Positions 1 through 11,045 of a stretch of 64,000 nt of DNA are shown here, piece after piece (within the stretch, counting starts at the first letter, position 1; the number at the start of each line of letters is the position of its first letter). The position numbers were made by a program, and so were the translations under genes. Source of the DNA: Carettochelys insculpta (taxonomy: Eukaryota > Chordata > Testudines > Carettochelyidae); the NCBI RefSeq assembly GCF_033958435.1, contig NC_134138.1, positions 26,690,598-26,754,597 on the forward strand, in the 5' to 3' direction. The notes beneath the pieces are model-generated. The model worked only from the letters and a program-made list of their open reading frames with translations, ran no database searches and was not told the DNA's origin.

Positions 1-59
1 GGATATGAGCCATTGTCAGAGTCTAATGGGAAGATCTTAACATCCAAGGCAGAGAAGCT

Positions 60-245
60 GCCTTTGTAAGCTGCGAGCTGCTCTCAGTCTCTGTTTAATC
101 CTTGGTTAATGGAGTCAAATTTGCAAATTTTTCTGGGACCCCATTCTTTAAATACCCCTCTGAAACCACCTCCCCCCCCACTCATGCATCTGATGAAGTG
201 GGTCTTTGCCCATGAAAGCCTATGTTTGCAAGCTGACACCTGGAG
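60..245. repeat. Composite Penelope-like element (PLE) remnant
   Basis: Two PLE-like pieces lie side by side. About 85-135 resembles, in antisense, the end of the PLE endonuclease frame seen at 59.5 kb (shared words GTTTAATCCT and GTCAAATTTGCA). About 183-228 is a sense copy of the PLE tail that begins at GCATCTGATGAAGTGGG. The opposite orientations suggest an inversion junction. A poly-C run separates them. The first piece is weak on its own. Confidence 0.45.
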
Positions 246-971
246 GTGTCATAAAGGCTTCCACTAACATTGGAATAGGGCCTGGTTCACCCACTGCAAG
301 AGCAGGAAAGCTACTCCCACTTTAAGCTCTGAATATTTGAAGAGCTCTGAAAAAATGATACCCACTATGGACCTAATGCCCACCGTAACTGAACCCAGCC
401 TACCTGTTTTATCATGGGTAAGGTGTTCAGCATTTCTCTGTGTGTATTTATTCACTGTTCTTACATTTAAATAAATGCACAGACTGGGCAATTATTGTGC
501 TTGCTTACCCTGAGGCTAGTCTGGAATAAATTAATTGGGCCAGAACCTCTACAAAGCATGTGCACACTCCTCTTCTGCCTCCCCTCTTAGGAATAATCTC
601 TTCATGTCAGCTGTGCCTTCAGTCTTCATTCCAGACACTGCATTCTACCAGACTACAGATCACTGACTGGGACAAGAAGAAAAACCCTGAGCTTTGCAGG
701 AATTTTTTTCCCTGAACATTTGTCTGATTTAGCAAAACTGGAATGAAATGGAAGAATCTTTTATTGCTATATTAACTGCTTTCATGGTACATGAATAATA
801 CCATAGTTTTGGGGAAAAGAATATTTTTTTTTGCTTTCCATGGCTTGCATTTGTAAACATAGTCACTGTTTGAACAACTGAAACAGGAAAGGAGGGGATG
901 CAGTCTATTTGCTTTGCTCCTCTCTAATTTAATTCAAGACCATGCCGATTCCTTGAAGTTAGCAGAAGTCA

Positions 972-1388
972 TTGATCTGCAAGGTGTTTCAGACTGGATT
1001 TGAAGAGCCTGGTTCATTCATAAACAGATGCCTGAGGTTCCTCCTCCACATCAAATGGCAAGACTTTGTCACAAATGGGGAGCTTTACAACAGACGAGGA
1101 CAAGACTCACTTGACATTCAAATCAAGAGGAGAAAGCAGGGGTGGCTAGGCCACACTTAGAGAAAACCACCATCCAGCGTAGTCCATTAAGCTCTCACAT
1201 GGAACCTGCAATGAAAATGCAAAAGAGGAAGACCTGGGACAACATGGAGAGGATCTACTGAGACTGAAAGACAACAACTGGGGTACTCAGGAGTCAGCTA
1301 GAAGTTTTGTCTCAAGGTAGAGGGAAGTGGAGGAAACTTGCAAATGACCTACGCTCCATATGGACTACAAGGGTTTTAAGTCAAGTAA
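972..1388 (+). mobile_element. RTE-type LINE fragment, C-terminal end of ORF2
   Basis: The translation reads FINRCLRFLLHIKWQDFV, then SLDIQIKRRKQGWLGH, a stop, and RKPPSSVV followed by ALTWNL. This is the pattern of the RTE-clade ORF2 C-terminus after the reverse transcriptase (LRxxxRIxWxDxxxN, then SxxxQIxRRRxRWxGHxLRK and a GRPxxTW motif). The minus-strand copy at 40085-40930 has the same order of motifs and clear DNA similarity, which supports one family. The frame is open only from 972 to 1160 and is then broken by stops. No 5' part is present. It runs directly into a CR1-type fragment. It is a dead copy. Confidence 0.75.
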
Positions 1389-1391
1389 GTC

Positions 1392-2345
1392 AGATACTTA
1401 GACATCTCTAAGGCATTTGACTTTCTATTGCACAAGATTTTGATGGAGAATCTAACATGATACAAAATCAACCTGACCCATATAAAGTGTATCAAAGCAT
1501 GGTTAATTGATAGGTCTTCAATGCAATTTTAACTGGAAAATCACCAACAAGCAGGAATGTTGGCAATGGGGTCATGCATTGAATAGTTCTTGGCCCGACA
1601 AAAGTGTTCCCTAAAAAATCTGTGCTCTCGTGCAGTCATGCAGGAGAAATTCAAAAGCTGCCCAGCTGATTAGCAGAGCACCCACAGCTAGGTTTTGTGG
1701 GTCTATTGGTGGTATACATTCTTACATGCCTTGGTGCACATAAAATTATTCCACACAGGGATAAACAAAATCCACACATGAAAGGAAAAAATTAAAGGAA
1801 ACCTTGCCCTACAATACTTAATATTTTTATGAATGACCAGGAATGAAACCTAAAATTATCACTAATAAAATTTTTGCAGATGACAGAAAGATTGGAGGAG
1901 GAGTAAATAATGAGGAGGCCAGGACACAAACACTGATGCAGACCACTATGGAATATTTGGTGAGTTGAGTACAATCACATACATGTTGTTCTTAGCCACA
2001 AAAACTCATTACCTAAGAAATAAATTGGTCAGTCTTTAAGCTGCTACAGGACTGCTTGTTCCAAGTATAGCGTTACATTTAAAAAAGGCTAATGAAATCC
2101 TTGGATAGATAAACTGAGGACTGTCAAGTAGGAAAAGGGAAGGTTAATCACTGGAACAAATTGCCAACATTTGTGGTGAATTCTCCAGTCCTGGAAATTC
2201 TAAAAACAAGATTGGGGGATTTTCTAAATGATACACTGTAGTTCAACCATAGCTATTAGACTTGAAGGAGGAATTAATTTAGGAAAGTCATATGGATTGC
2301 GTTATACAGGATGTCAAACTGGATGATTGCATTAGTTATTCTGCC
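1392..2345 (+). mobile_element. CR1-type LINE fragment (reverse transcriptase and 3' end), interrupted
   Basis: The left part (1392-1600) translates in pieces as LDISKAFDFLLHKIL, matching the LDxSKAFDTVxH block of CR1/L3 reverse transcriptases. After a nested element, 1807 onward continues with FMND and then KIFADDRKIGGG; the catalytic FADD box is at 1873-1884. From about 2140 the sequence matches the CR1-type 3' region (WNKLPTFVVNSPVLEILKTRLGDFL), and it ends near 2345. Stops break it throughout. A short PLE tail piece (about 2018-2062, GTCTTTAAGCTGCTACAGG) sits inside. Strand and family are well supported; the exact subfamily (CR1 or L3) is not. Confidence 0.75.
1602..1806. mobile_element. 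hAT miniature element (family 1, copy a)
   Basis: About 205 bp inserted in the CR1 reverse transcriptase. Flanks CCCGACAA (1594-1601) and CCCTACAA (1807-1814) form an 8-bp target duplication with one mismatch, the hAT length. The ends are imperfect inverted repeats (left AAGTGTTCCCT, right complement CAAGGTTTCCT). It is homologous to 8092-8285 over most of its length (shared GCTGCCCAGCTGATTAGCAG-type core). It has no coding capacity. Confidence 0.75.
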
Positions 2346-3928
2346 CTTGAAAAATCAATAGTTTTACATATGTGTAAAAATAATTTAGAAACCAGTCTAT
2401 TACAACCTTCAACGCTGGTGATGAGAAAACACAAATATACTAAATTAAACCATGTTTATTTGTTTATAATATAAAACTTTTTGAAATGTTTGTTAATGGC
2501 GTGAGAATGCCAAGAGGAAAGGCCACATTAAAACCGCTATCAGTGGTATGTGACATGGAGAAAACTGTATCATTAGTAATTTTCCAAACTGAATTTCTCC
2601 AGTGGTATCACTAGTATTGCAAATAAGTACTTATGCAAATCCAGCTAAAATACTTCGGAGTTGCAGAGAATAAACAATACCTATAATCATTGATCAGAAA
2701 AAAGTTTCTGAAATAAATGTATTAGTAATTTCTTATGATCCATCACGAGAGGGTTGAAACTGAATATAGCTAAATTAATCTTATATAAGGGATTAGAAAA
2801 AGAAATATTGTGTGTCTTGATGACCACAGCAGGAATACTTCACTAGATTCTCTTATTTGGTTAATAACAAAACCTACACATTTTTTCCTAGTAGGTGTTC
2901 TTGACCTTATCACCTTAATTTGTAAACATCCTTTCTGCATCTGTACAAGCTTTGAAGTACCCAACTTCTTATCGCTATCCAAATGTTGACTTTAGAGCTC
3001 TCCTCTTTTCTTCTTTTGACTTATCTAGCAGTCTGGAAGTGACAGTCAAATCCTATAGTTTTAATTAGGCATCCCCATTATGTAGCATGTGATGTAAAAC
3101 AGGGGGTCTGGTTTTTCACTGGGCTCCAATTCCTTGGGGACATTATTGGGATTAGATGCTTCACTATGATGACCCTGGTTACACACATAGAATTAAATTG
3201 ACTTCCAAATTTGAGTAGGGAAGAATTTCTTTCTGGGCTTTTTAATTTCCCTGATGGGCATAACTCATAAAACTCATTTCCTATTGTAGAGATGGGGATT
3301 GGCTTTGGTTGATCTTGATGACCTTTTTTAGCACTCCTGTATTAAGGATATTCCAATTTGGTTGTTTATGTTTTATTATGGTACACAGAAGCACGTTAAG
3401 TGCCTAGACTGGGCAAATGATTGACCTAAATGGTCAAACCAGTTTTCATCTAACTTAGACATGCAAATCCCTCAAAGCTAATTTACCAGTTAGGCTTTCA
3501 GAAGGGAATGTGCACTTCTAAAAATCCAGGCCAACTGCTCAGTACTACGTGTTGGTAAAGCAGGAAGGAGATTTAAAAAGGGAATAGGAAATGAATGAGA
3601 GTTTTGTCGTAGGTCATAGTAACAAGCCTAATAACAGAGTGTTCCAAGGACTGAAAAATGCTGAAATCAGGAAGAATCCAGCTAATGACTTGTAATTTCC
3701 TAATTGCTATATATCAGAAGATGGCAAATTCTGTCAATAAATACTGTTTGGTGTCTGGCTCTATTGTTAAGGATATGCTCAGATTTCTATAATTAGTATA
3801 TAAGTAATAATTACAGTAATCATCTGGTTTTCCTTACTTTAAAACAAATATTTAGTTTTGCCAGACTGAACCCTACCGTCCTTTCTGTGGCTTGCAAATC
3901 CTAGAAGGGAGACTTTTCCTCACTTGCT
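2346..3928. other. Intergenic, no recognised feature
   Basis: AT-rich single-copy-looking DNA with short A/T runs. I see no coding exon, RNA gene or repeat I can name. Confidence 0.5.
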
Positions 3929-4255
3929 ACAGGTTGAACCTCTCTAATCTGGAACTCTCTCAGAGGGCAAACTCCATAATCTGGCATGATTCTTGTCAGC
4001 TAGAAGACCACTTAGCATGGGTGTGGCCAAGTTTCCTGGGGTCCCATAAAGTTTGTTGACAGCCACCAGTCCTGGCTTTCGGTGGTTTGTGCTGTTATTT
4101 AGCTGTAATTCACTTGTAAAGGTCTTTTAAGAGCCCAGTAAGCAGTGGAAGTGTTGGTAATGTCCTAGAAAATATTAACCTCCCACTAGTTGACGAATTC
4201 TGTCCTCTGGCACCAGTCAGGTCCCAAGGGTGCCAGATGAGAGAGGTTCAATCTA
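3929..4255. mobile_element. Inverted-repeat DNA element, TTGAACC family, copy 1
   Basis: The left end ACAGGTTGAACCTCTC is complementary, with few mismatches, to the right end (GAGAGGTTCAATCT). The interior is shared with 35518-35831 and the left half of 55243-55432 (CCAGTCCTGGC, AGAGCCCAGTAAG). About 327 bp with no coding frame, so a non-autonomous DNA transposon. The target duplication is unclear, so I do not assign a superfamily. Confidence 0.7.
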
Positions 4256-7227
4256 AAGAACACCATGGAACAGAGCAGTAATGTGCCCTGGACTTTTCTG
4301 GTTAGTCTGAACCATTTCACGTTTCTGATCTCTTTTACCACTGACTTCCATGGAGCCAGAATTCCATCTGAGGGACTTGGAAATTGCTCTGAGGTACACT
4401 GTTTGTCAATTATTTCTGTAATTGTCTTGTTTGGTTACATCACAAGAAGGAAGCTAGAATATGAAAGAATGGGAAGGGCATCTTGAATAGTGAGCATCTA
4501 ATGACACTGTCAAGGGGGCACCCAAAGGTGCGCAGTTGTTGCTGCTGACAAAAAGAGGATGTGATTTATAAAGTCAGTGGCAAGGATGTTGGACTATCTG
4601 ACTTCTGAGTTTTTCTGGCAGTTCCAAAAAACACTAGAAAAAATCATGGGTCAAATAAAACATTTAATTTCAATCTTGATCATTTGCTTAAAAATGGGAA
4701 GTAAAATGGGTGGACATTTCAATTTTTTTTGAATTAAAACAAATTGAAATATTTTGCTTAAAATGTCAAAACAGAACATTTAAACTTTTCCCTTTTTATG
4801 TAATTCTTTATGTGGGCCTTTCTGGCAGAAATTTTGCAAATTTGCAAAATATTTCAGTGTCACCAATCTTCATATTTCAGGAAAAAAGGAGCCATAGCTC
4901 TTGTTGCTAGATCATAGCGTAATTCTATGTGCAGCTGTAAAACTGCTTCTGCTTCTATCTTCAGTCAGCAGAAGTCTCTGTCTTCCTGCACCTGACCCGG
5001 GTCTTTGCTTACCTTTGGACTCTGAGGAATTTGTTTACTTCCCTGTATGTCTAGTGATAAATAAAATTCCATTTCAATTTTCTGATCCAGCCACAAGAAT
5101 CCTTTCATGGTAACAGATTTCATTCCTAAGGACTATCTCTCTTCATACTGCCTATGATTTTATCCTTTTGAAGGGCATAGGTTACTTGAATTTCAAGTTG
5201 TTTTAGAAGAAAAATAAACTTTTTGAACTTTTATTATGTCAAACATATGCACTTACTGCTTTGTTGTTCACTGTATTCCTACCATTAAAAAAAAAACCTC
5301 ATTATGACATATATGGCGTAAGTTTTATTGTGTATCATGCCTAACTTTTAATTATGTCATGTGTGAGACACGTTTATTGCTGATGGATTGAATTGGTCTC
5401 TGAGTGAAAAAAAAGCAAAGTTATTTAATAAAATTAAAGAGTTGTATATGCCAGCTTGAGATATCTTGGAAAGATAATTTGAAGCATGTATTTGTAGGAT
5501 GTGTATTTGAATTGGATATAAGAAAATAACTATTATTCTTGTTGACTTTTTCCCAGTTGTGTTATTTTATGCCTCATTGATGGCTTTTGGCATAGTTGCT
5601 TGTTCACTGTACAATGTCATGCACATTCTCGTTTCCATTTCAAATCAGAGAAAGCCAACCTCTCCCTCCCACAAATATATATTACTATGTAGCAAGGCAA
5701 GTGTGAACCTAAGCTGAATAACAAACCTTCACATGATGATGTTCACAAACAGACCTAAGAGGAGAAGTTCTCCAGTATATACATTTATCTGGTATGTAAA
5801 CGTGTAGACATGTTTGATTGTGAAAGCTTTGAGATCAAAATTTTGAAATCCAGTTGTCCAGTTGCATTCGTCTGTCCCAGTTTGAGTTGATCCTTAATGC
5901 ATTTCAGGTGTAAAGTGAAGAGAAATAATGAAGAATATTATTATAAGGAAATGGAAGAGTTTTACAAAATAATTAAAAAAAAACCATACTGAAAACATTG
6001 TCCTGCTGAATGACTACAGAGGTTCGCTATGCATTTCATGTTAGTTTTGTGGGAAAATTCTGTTGTGTCAACCATGTATTGTCAAGAATATATATGTTTG
6101 AACTTGAGTTTCAGAAAATATATGCTGGTGTTCTCCTAGTGTTAGTAGAAACTATTACGTCACCTCTTTTGAGCAGTGTGACGTAGTGGAAAGCAAAGCA
6201 ATAATCTCTGTATACATGCCAAGTCTGTCCTTTGAGGTATCATTTTTCCATTTCAATTAGTCCATGCTTAACAGATTATAGAAAGTTCCTTTTCCCCCTT
6301 GATCAGATGTTGATTTTTCCTCCATTACATCTGTGATTTTAATTCAGACTGATGGGTTCAGTGAAAAGCATGCATAGGCTTCCCATTTAGCAAATTGATT
6401 AGCTTCTGAGATGTTTGGAAGTCTTTTCTGAGTTCGCCATTGTATATAATCACTTATGGAGGAAATTGATGCCTTAGAGCATCCTTGATAAACTGTGTTA
6501 TCAATTATTCAGTGATGTATGTCAGTTCATCTGGCCTAACATGGCTATGCATTTCCCTTTACAGCTGCCTCTTAGCTCTTTTTCACAAGTTTCATTAAGT
6601 CCCGCTTCCTGCCATTTGAGTCACACAGGGAGAACCCTGTGCTCAGGCAGGGCTCCACTGATTTCAGTGCAACTCCTTTTGTAAGAATCTATCTGCATGA
6701 ATCTGAAGATAAGGCTCCAAGCTATAATTAGTCACTGCCATGGCAAGCTCTGACTAAGGGTTGTCTCCACATGCAACATAGCTACTGCTGCAGTTGTTTA
6801 CATTGCAGTCAGGAGGTACAGCTGCAGCTTGTATAGGCATAGCCAGAGCAAACTTTAGTTCAGCTAGTTGGAGTAACAATAGTAGTGTATCAATGGACTA
6901 AGGGCAAGGGATAGGCTAGGCTTCTGAATACCATACAACCCTGCTGAAGACCCCAGGCACATATCTGAGAGGCTAAGCCACCCATATTGGCACAAGTTTG
7001 TTGCTGTTGTTGCTTGAACTGCCTTTAATCTGGCCTGGAGAGGCCCATATCAGTGGCCATCACACCTCCTGACACAGTGTAGACATACTCCCAGTTAGGC
7101 ACCTTGGCAGATACCAGCATTTCCCCTATCCCAGTAAGTGATTGGTAAAGCCTGTGGGGTAAAAGAATGTGGATCCACATATGCGAGGCTCAACTCCTCA
7201 TCCAATCTGTGATCCGGATTTTACTTC
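4256..7227. other. Long intergenic stretch, mostly unique
   Basis: AT-rich DNA with small A/T tracts. 6755-7100 has faint marks of an old inverted-repeat element (GGTTGTCTCCACATGC near 6760 and GTGTAGACATACTCC near 7078) but I could not define its ends. No exon-like signal was recognised. Confidence 0.45.
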
Positions 7228-7413
7228 CATAGAATTATAGGGTTGGAAGAGACCTCAGGAAGTCATTGAGTCCAACCCCCTGCTCAAAGCAGGGCCAATC
7301 ACAACTAAATCATCCCAGCCAGGGCTTTGTCAAGCCAGGGTTTGAAAACCTATAGGGATGGAGACTCCCCCACCTCCCTAGGTAACCCCTTCCAGTGCTT
7401 CACCACCCTCCTA

Positions 7414-7832
7414 GGCTACGTCTACATGAGAAGTCTCTGTTGACAGAAGTGACTGTCGGAAGGGATTTCCTGACAAAACTTCTGTTGACAGTTTGCATCT
7501 ACACATAAAAGCAGATCTTTTGATCCACTCCGTCAACAGAAAGCAGCCAGACTGTCCTACCGCTCTCTCGACAGAGCAGCCAACTGGAAGCTCGGCTAAC
7601 AGGGCCTCCCGGTGACCTGGAAGCCCTGTCTGTTGACAAAATGGCCCCCAGAAACTGTGGACAAAGGCTTTATTCCTGAACACAGAGTGGCGCAATGCTG
7701 CCGGTGGATGTGACGGGTTTTGTTGACAGTTTGCGGCAAAGCGCGTTCTGTGTGTAGATGCTCCATGTTTTATTTTATTTTTTTAACAAAACCTCAGTTT
7801 TTTTGGAAAAACCCTCTCATGTAGATGTCGCC
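7414..7832. mobile_element. Harbinger-like inverted-repeat element, TGTTGACAGAA subfamily, copy 1
   Basis: 419 bp between CTA (7411-7413) and CTA (7833-7835). The ends GGCTACGTCTACATGAGA and complement GGCGACATCTACATGAGA are inverted repeats. The interior repeats TGTTGACAGAAG-type words in both orientations. Length and interior match 35959-36381 and 50865-51286. It has no transposase frame. The 3-bp duplication and ends fit PIF/Harbinger; that assignment is inference. Confidence 0.85.
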
Positions 7833-8091
7833 CTAGCGAAATAGTTTTTTTCTAATATTCATCCTAGACCTCCCTCACTGCAGCTTGAAACCAGTGCTCC
7901 TTGTTCTGTCATCTGTCATCACTGACAGCAGCCTCCCTCCATCCTCTTTGGATCCCCATTTCAGGTAGTTGAAGGGTGCTATAAAACTCCCTTCACTCTT
8001 CCCTCTGCTGGATTCTCTCCAATGTGTTCACACCCTTTCTGGGATGGCCCTCCCAGAACTGGATGCAATACTCCTGCTGTAGCCTCACCAG

Positions 8092-8285
8092 TAGGATTCT
8101 CTATAAGCTGGGTGCATGTGGGGCCACTCAGGACATTCAAAATGCTGCCCAGATGATTGGCAGAGTTCCCATAATTAGGTTTGCCTTTCCACTGATGGTG
8201 CACATACCTCAAAGCACATAAAAATTATTTGGCACATAGATGGAAAAAATTCACCCATGGCTGGAGAAGATTAGAGGGAACCTTG
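8092..8285. mobile_element. hAT miniature element (family 1, copy b)
   Basis: 194 bp with a perfect 8-bp target duplication CTCACCAG (8084-8091 and 8286-8293) inside the CR1 copy. The ends (TAGGATTCTCTATAAGCT and complement CAAGGTTCCCTCT) are imperfect inverted repeats. It is homologous to 1602-1806. Confidence 0.85.
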
Positions 8286-8385
8286 CTCACCAGTGCCAAG
8301 TAAAGGGGAATAATCACTTCCCTAGACCTGCTCCCAGTGCTCCCAGTACACCCCAATATGCTGTCAACCTCCATCTCCGCAACAA

Positions 8386-8752
8386 ATCTAGAGAGAGGAG
8401 GAGCATGGATCAGTGAGGATGAAGCAAAGGTGTGCAAGGAAGAGGCAGGCAGCAGGAAAGCAGGGACTAGGTGTAAGGGGCAACAGGGACCTGGAGCTGA
8501 AACTCCATAGGTCAGTGCTCACCGGGTGGGAGGGAGGAGGAGGCCAGCAGGGCCAACACTCAGCCCCTGCGGGGTGATGTAGGATGCAGCTTCTTGCATC
8601 CTTTCCTGGCCAGCAGAGCAAGGGCCTGCCCTGGTACCCGCCTAACTCTGCCTAGTGAGGGGGAAAGCCCTGCATAGGTGTCGCTCCACTATCGGTCGAT
8701 AGGCAGGGCTGCAGTGATTGCTTTATTGTCGTTAGTGACACACTTGTCTTTG
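8386..8752. other. GC-rich spacer
   Basis: A purine-rich and then GC-rich segment between the CR1 copy and the fold-back PLE tail. I see no gene. Open frames here have skewed composition and no recognisable domain. Confidence 0.4.
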
Positions 8753-8905
8753 TAACAGAGCGGGAGCTGTGCTAGTCTATATACTATCAAAACAAAAAAG
8801 CAGTCAAGTAGCACTTTAAAAACTAAAAAAGACCACGAAAGCTCACCTAATAAATTATTTTGTTAGTCTTTAAAGTGCTACTTGACTGCTTTTTTATTTT
8901 GATAC
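8753..8905. mobile_element. Fold-back PLE tail insertion 1
   Basis: 153 bp between two copies of TGTCTTTG (8745-8752 and 8906-8913). The left arm is an antisense PLE tail carrying the complete 3' terminus (GAGCGGGAGCTGTGCTAGTC at the outer edge). The right arm is a sense tail that stops about 30 nt short of that terminus. The arms pair over about 40 nt (CAGTCAAGTAGCACTTTAAA with its complement). Both PLE 3' ends point outwards. The subfamily differs from the other two fold-backs. Confidence 0.8.
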
Positions 8906-8913
8906 TGTCTTTG

Positions 8914-10700
8914 GTTATGTGTGTAGCATATATTTACTATGTCTGCATTGTTTGGATTCCCCCTTCCCCCTCAGGCTCCATATGACTGATTGTCCCAGAA
9001 TACGTTGCCCCCACACGTTGCTGAAACTGTTCTGAGCACTTCTGGACATAGTAATTTCTGCTTAGGCGCTATAACATAAATGCTAAATTTTCCCCAGGAT
9101 ACATTTTTACAAAGCTGTTTAGGGAACATAAGCTCAGTCATGGTTCTACTATGGCTGGGAGGCAAAGAACTTGCATTTCTGGACCCAACTCAAACCATTT
9201 GTGTGCACGACAATAAATTGCTTCATAACACTGACTATAATGTGTAAGTCAATGCAGCATGTGTATGTGGAAATGTGTTTCACTTCCAGTAGAACCCTTG
9301 GAGGGTGCAACAGTGCTGATTAATATAGGCATTGTGTTTACATCATCTTGAAATATTATTTCTTACTGTAGCAGAAAGAAAGGCTGGACCTTGCATTCTA
9401 CCTTCACATATGGGGTACACATGCTGTCAAAGTGGCAATTATACTGAAATGGCTTAGTACAGTAATTTATTAGGGCATAAATCTGGTTTCCTAAATAGTA
9501 ACACCAGCCAGAAAATTCATCATGTGGGTTTACTGGGCTCATTTGTAGCACAGGTGAACTTTGGTACAGAGACCTGAGGCAGTGAAAGTGCACGTGCAGG
9601 CAACGCAAGATGAAAAGGCACTTGTTGAAATAATGCTCCTTTCCCTAGATGTTATTTTAATAAGACATCAACATTGTTTGTTTTTAAACTGACTAATTTC
9701 ACTTTTAACTGTTATAAAGTGTTATCTGCTTGCCTCATGATGGGCATACATCACTTTAGCAAGGCAACTGGCTGTGAAATATATCACTCAGCTCCTATAT
9801 TGATATGGTGCCATAGTAGCTGTCAAACCCCAAGGGCTGGGCACATTCCATGATCCCTCAGCCCCATTCCACAGATGAGAAAAGAGAGGCACAAACAGAT
9901 GAAGTGACTATGCAAAGCCAGGGTCTCCTGAATGTAGTCAGACTAGTGCCTGGTCAAGTCACCAAACCTGCTCCATCACATACAAAGTACAGCAGAAGTG
10001 TTGATATACTCTATGCATTTAAATAAAGAGAAACTCTTGTTTGGGAGGCAGTTTCTTTAAGTCAGTTATTTTAGGCATTATTTTTGTGGTGTCCCTTTAT
10101 TGCAAGGGGTGTCTTATTTACATTTAGTGCAGAAACAAGTCCGAAAAATACGAAAGAACTTTCATGCTTCTTTTAGTATTTCAGTTGCAGCAGGTTCGGT
10201 GACTGGACCCTTTCCTCACTTATTCTGTCCCCCTTCAAAGCCCTCATGCTCGTGCAAGGGCAGACATGCTGGTGTCAGTAGCCACAAATGATGACACATC
10301 CAAATCAGTAGCAGAACAAATTGTTTTTCCACTTGACCTTTGAAGTGAATGAAAGCTAAAATTATAACACAGTTAGTTGAATACTTACTTGTTTCAGCCT
10401 TTGTTGCAGTCTAATGGATGGAAATACTCATGTTTTACATGTAATGCAAACAATAGAGGTCTGTGCTACCAAGTGAATGTTTTTACTGGCCTGGCACATT
10501 TCTGCAATTGCCAGGATTAGCTCTATGGATGGAAGCGTACTGCATGGAAAAGTGAGCCCTGAACGGACTCATCATAGCATGGACTTTCAAAATGCCCAGC
10601 GTGCATCAGTGGGCCTGACTACGAAAGGGAGTGGAAAAGGACTGTGGGAGATCTTCCCTAGTTGTACTTGCTGCAGTGGGTGGCCCTAGAAGCCACCTGA
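8914..10700. other. Intergenic with a MIR-like remnant
   Basis: Mostly unique DNA. Around 9858-9925 the words CCCATTCCACAGATGAG and AGAGAGGCACA resemble the antisense MIR SINE segment (CCCATTTTACAGATGAGG...GAGGCACAGAG). No exon was recognised. Confidence 0.45.
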
Positions 10701-10719
10701 GATTTCCTAGTGCCCTACT

Positions 10720-11045
10720 TTGTGCTCCCTACTCCTGTTTTGATCCCTCAAGCCCCCACCCCTGCCCTGAGCCATCCAAACCATGCCCTGACTCCTCCAC
10801 CCACACACACAGCCCGGAGACCCTCAAACTCTTTCAGCCCCCCAGCCAAAGGCTGCCACCAGATCCTAACACCTGCCCTGAGCATGCCCAACACACCAAA
10901 CCTTCTGCCTTGTGCCCCCAACCCCAACCCCTGCCCTCACTCCACCACTTTCCACCACTTGCCCTGAGGACCTCCCCCCAGCACTCAACACAGTGTCCTG
11001 ATTCTTGCAGTCCCCATCCCCTGTCCTGAGCTCCCCACAAGGACC
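10720..11045. repeat. C-rich low-complexity tract with recurring GCCCTGAGC
   Basis: The plus strand is strongly C-rich and G-poor, with repeats of TGCCCTGAGC, CCCCAACCCC and CCACCACTT. Overlapping frames stay open on both strands (the longest plus frame, 10631-11029, encodes a Pro/Ser/His-rich peptide) because C-rich DNA has few stop codons. It is probably a degenerate minisatellite rather than a gene. Confidence 0.6.

Larger units (their letters stand above)
7228..8385 (-). mobile_element. CR1 LINE 3' part, 5'-truncated, with two nested insertions
   Basis: The plus-strand left end CATAGAATTATAGGGTTGG is the complement of the CR1 3' terminus, followed by the usual CCAACCCCCTGCTCAAAGCA segment. 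Reading leftward it continues through the 3' UTR into the end of ORF2; the right end translates on the minus strand as SREVIIPLYLALVSK, a conserved C-terminal block. Two younger DNA elements interrupt it, at 7414-7832 (3-bp duplication CTA) and 8092-8285 (8-bp duplication CTCACCAG). Removing them restores a continuous CR1 alignment. Indels and stops show it is inactive. Confidence 0.9.

Noticed and set aside
10631..11029. 132-codon open frame on the plus strand
   Set aside because: It lies in a C-rich tract where stop codons are rare; overlapping frames on both strands are open too, and the peptide is low-complexity Pro/Ser/His without a domain.
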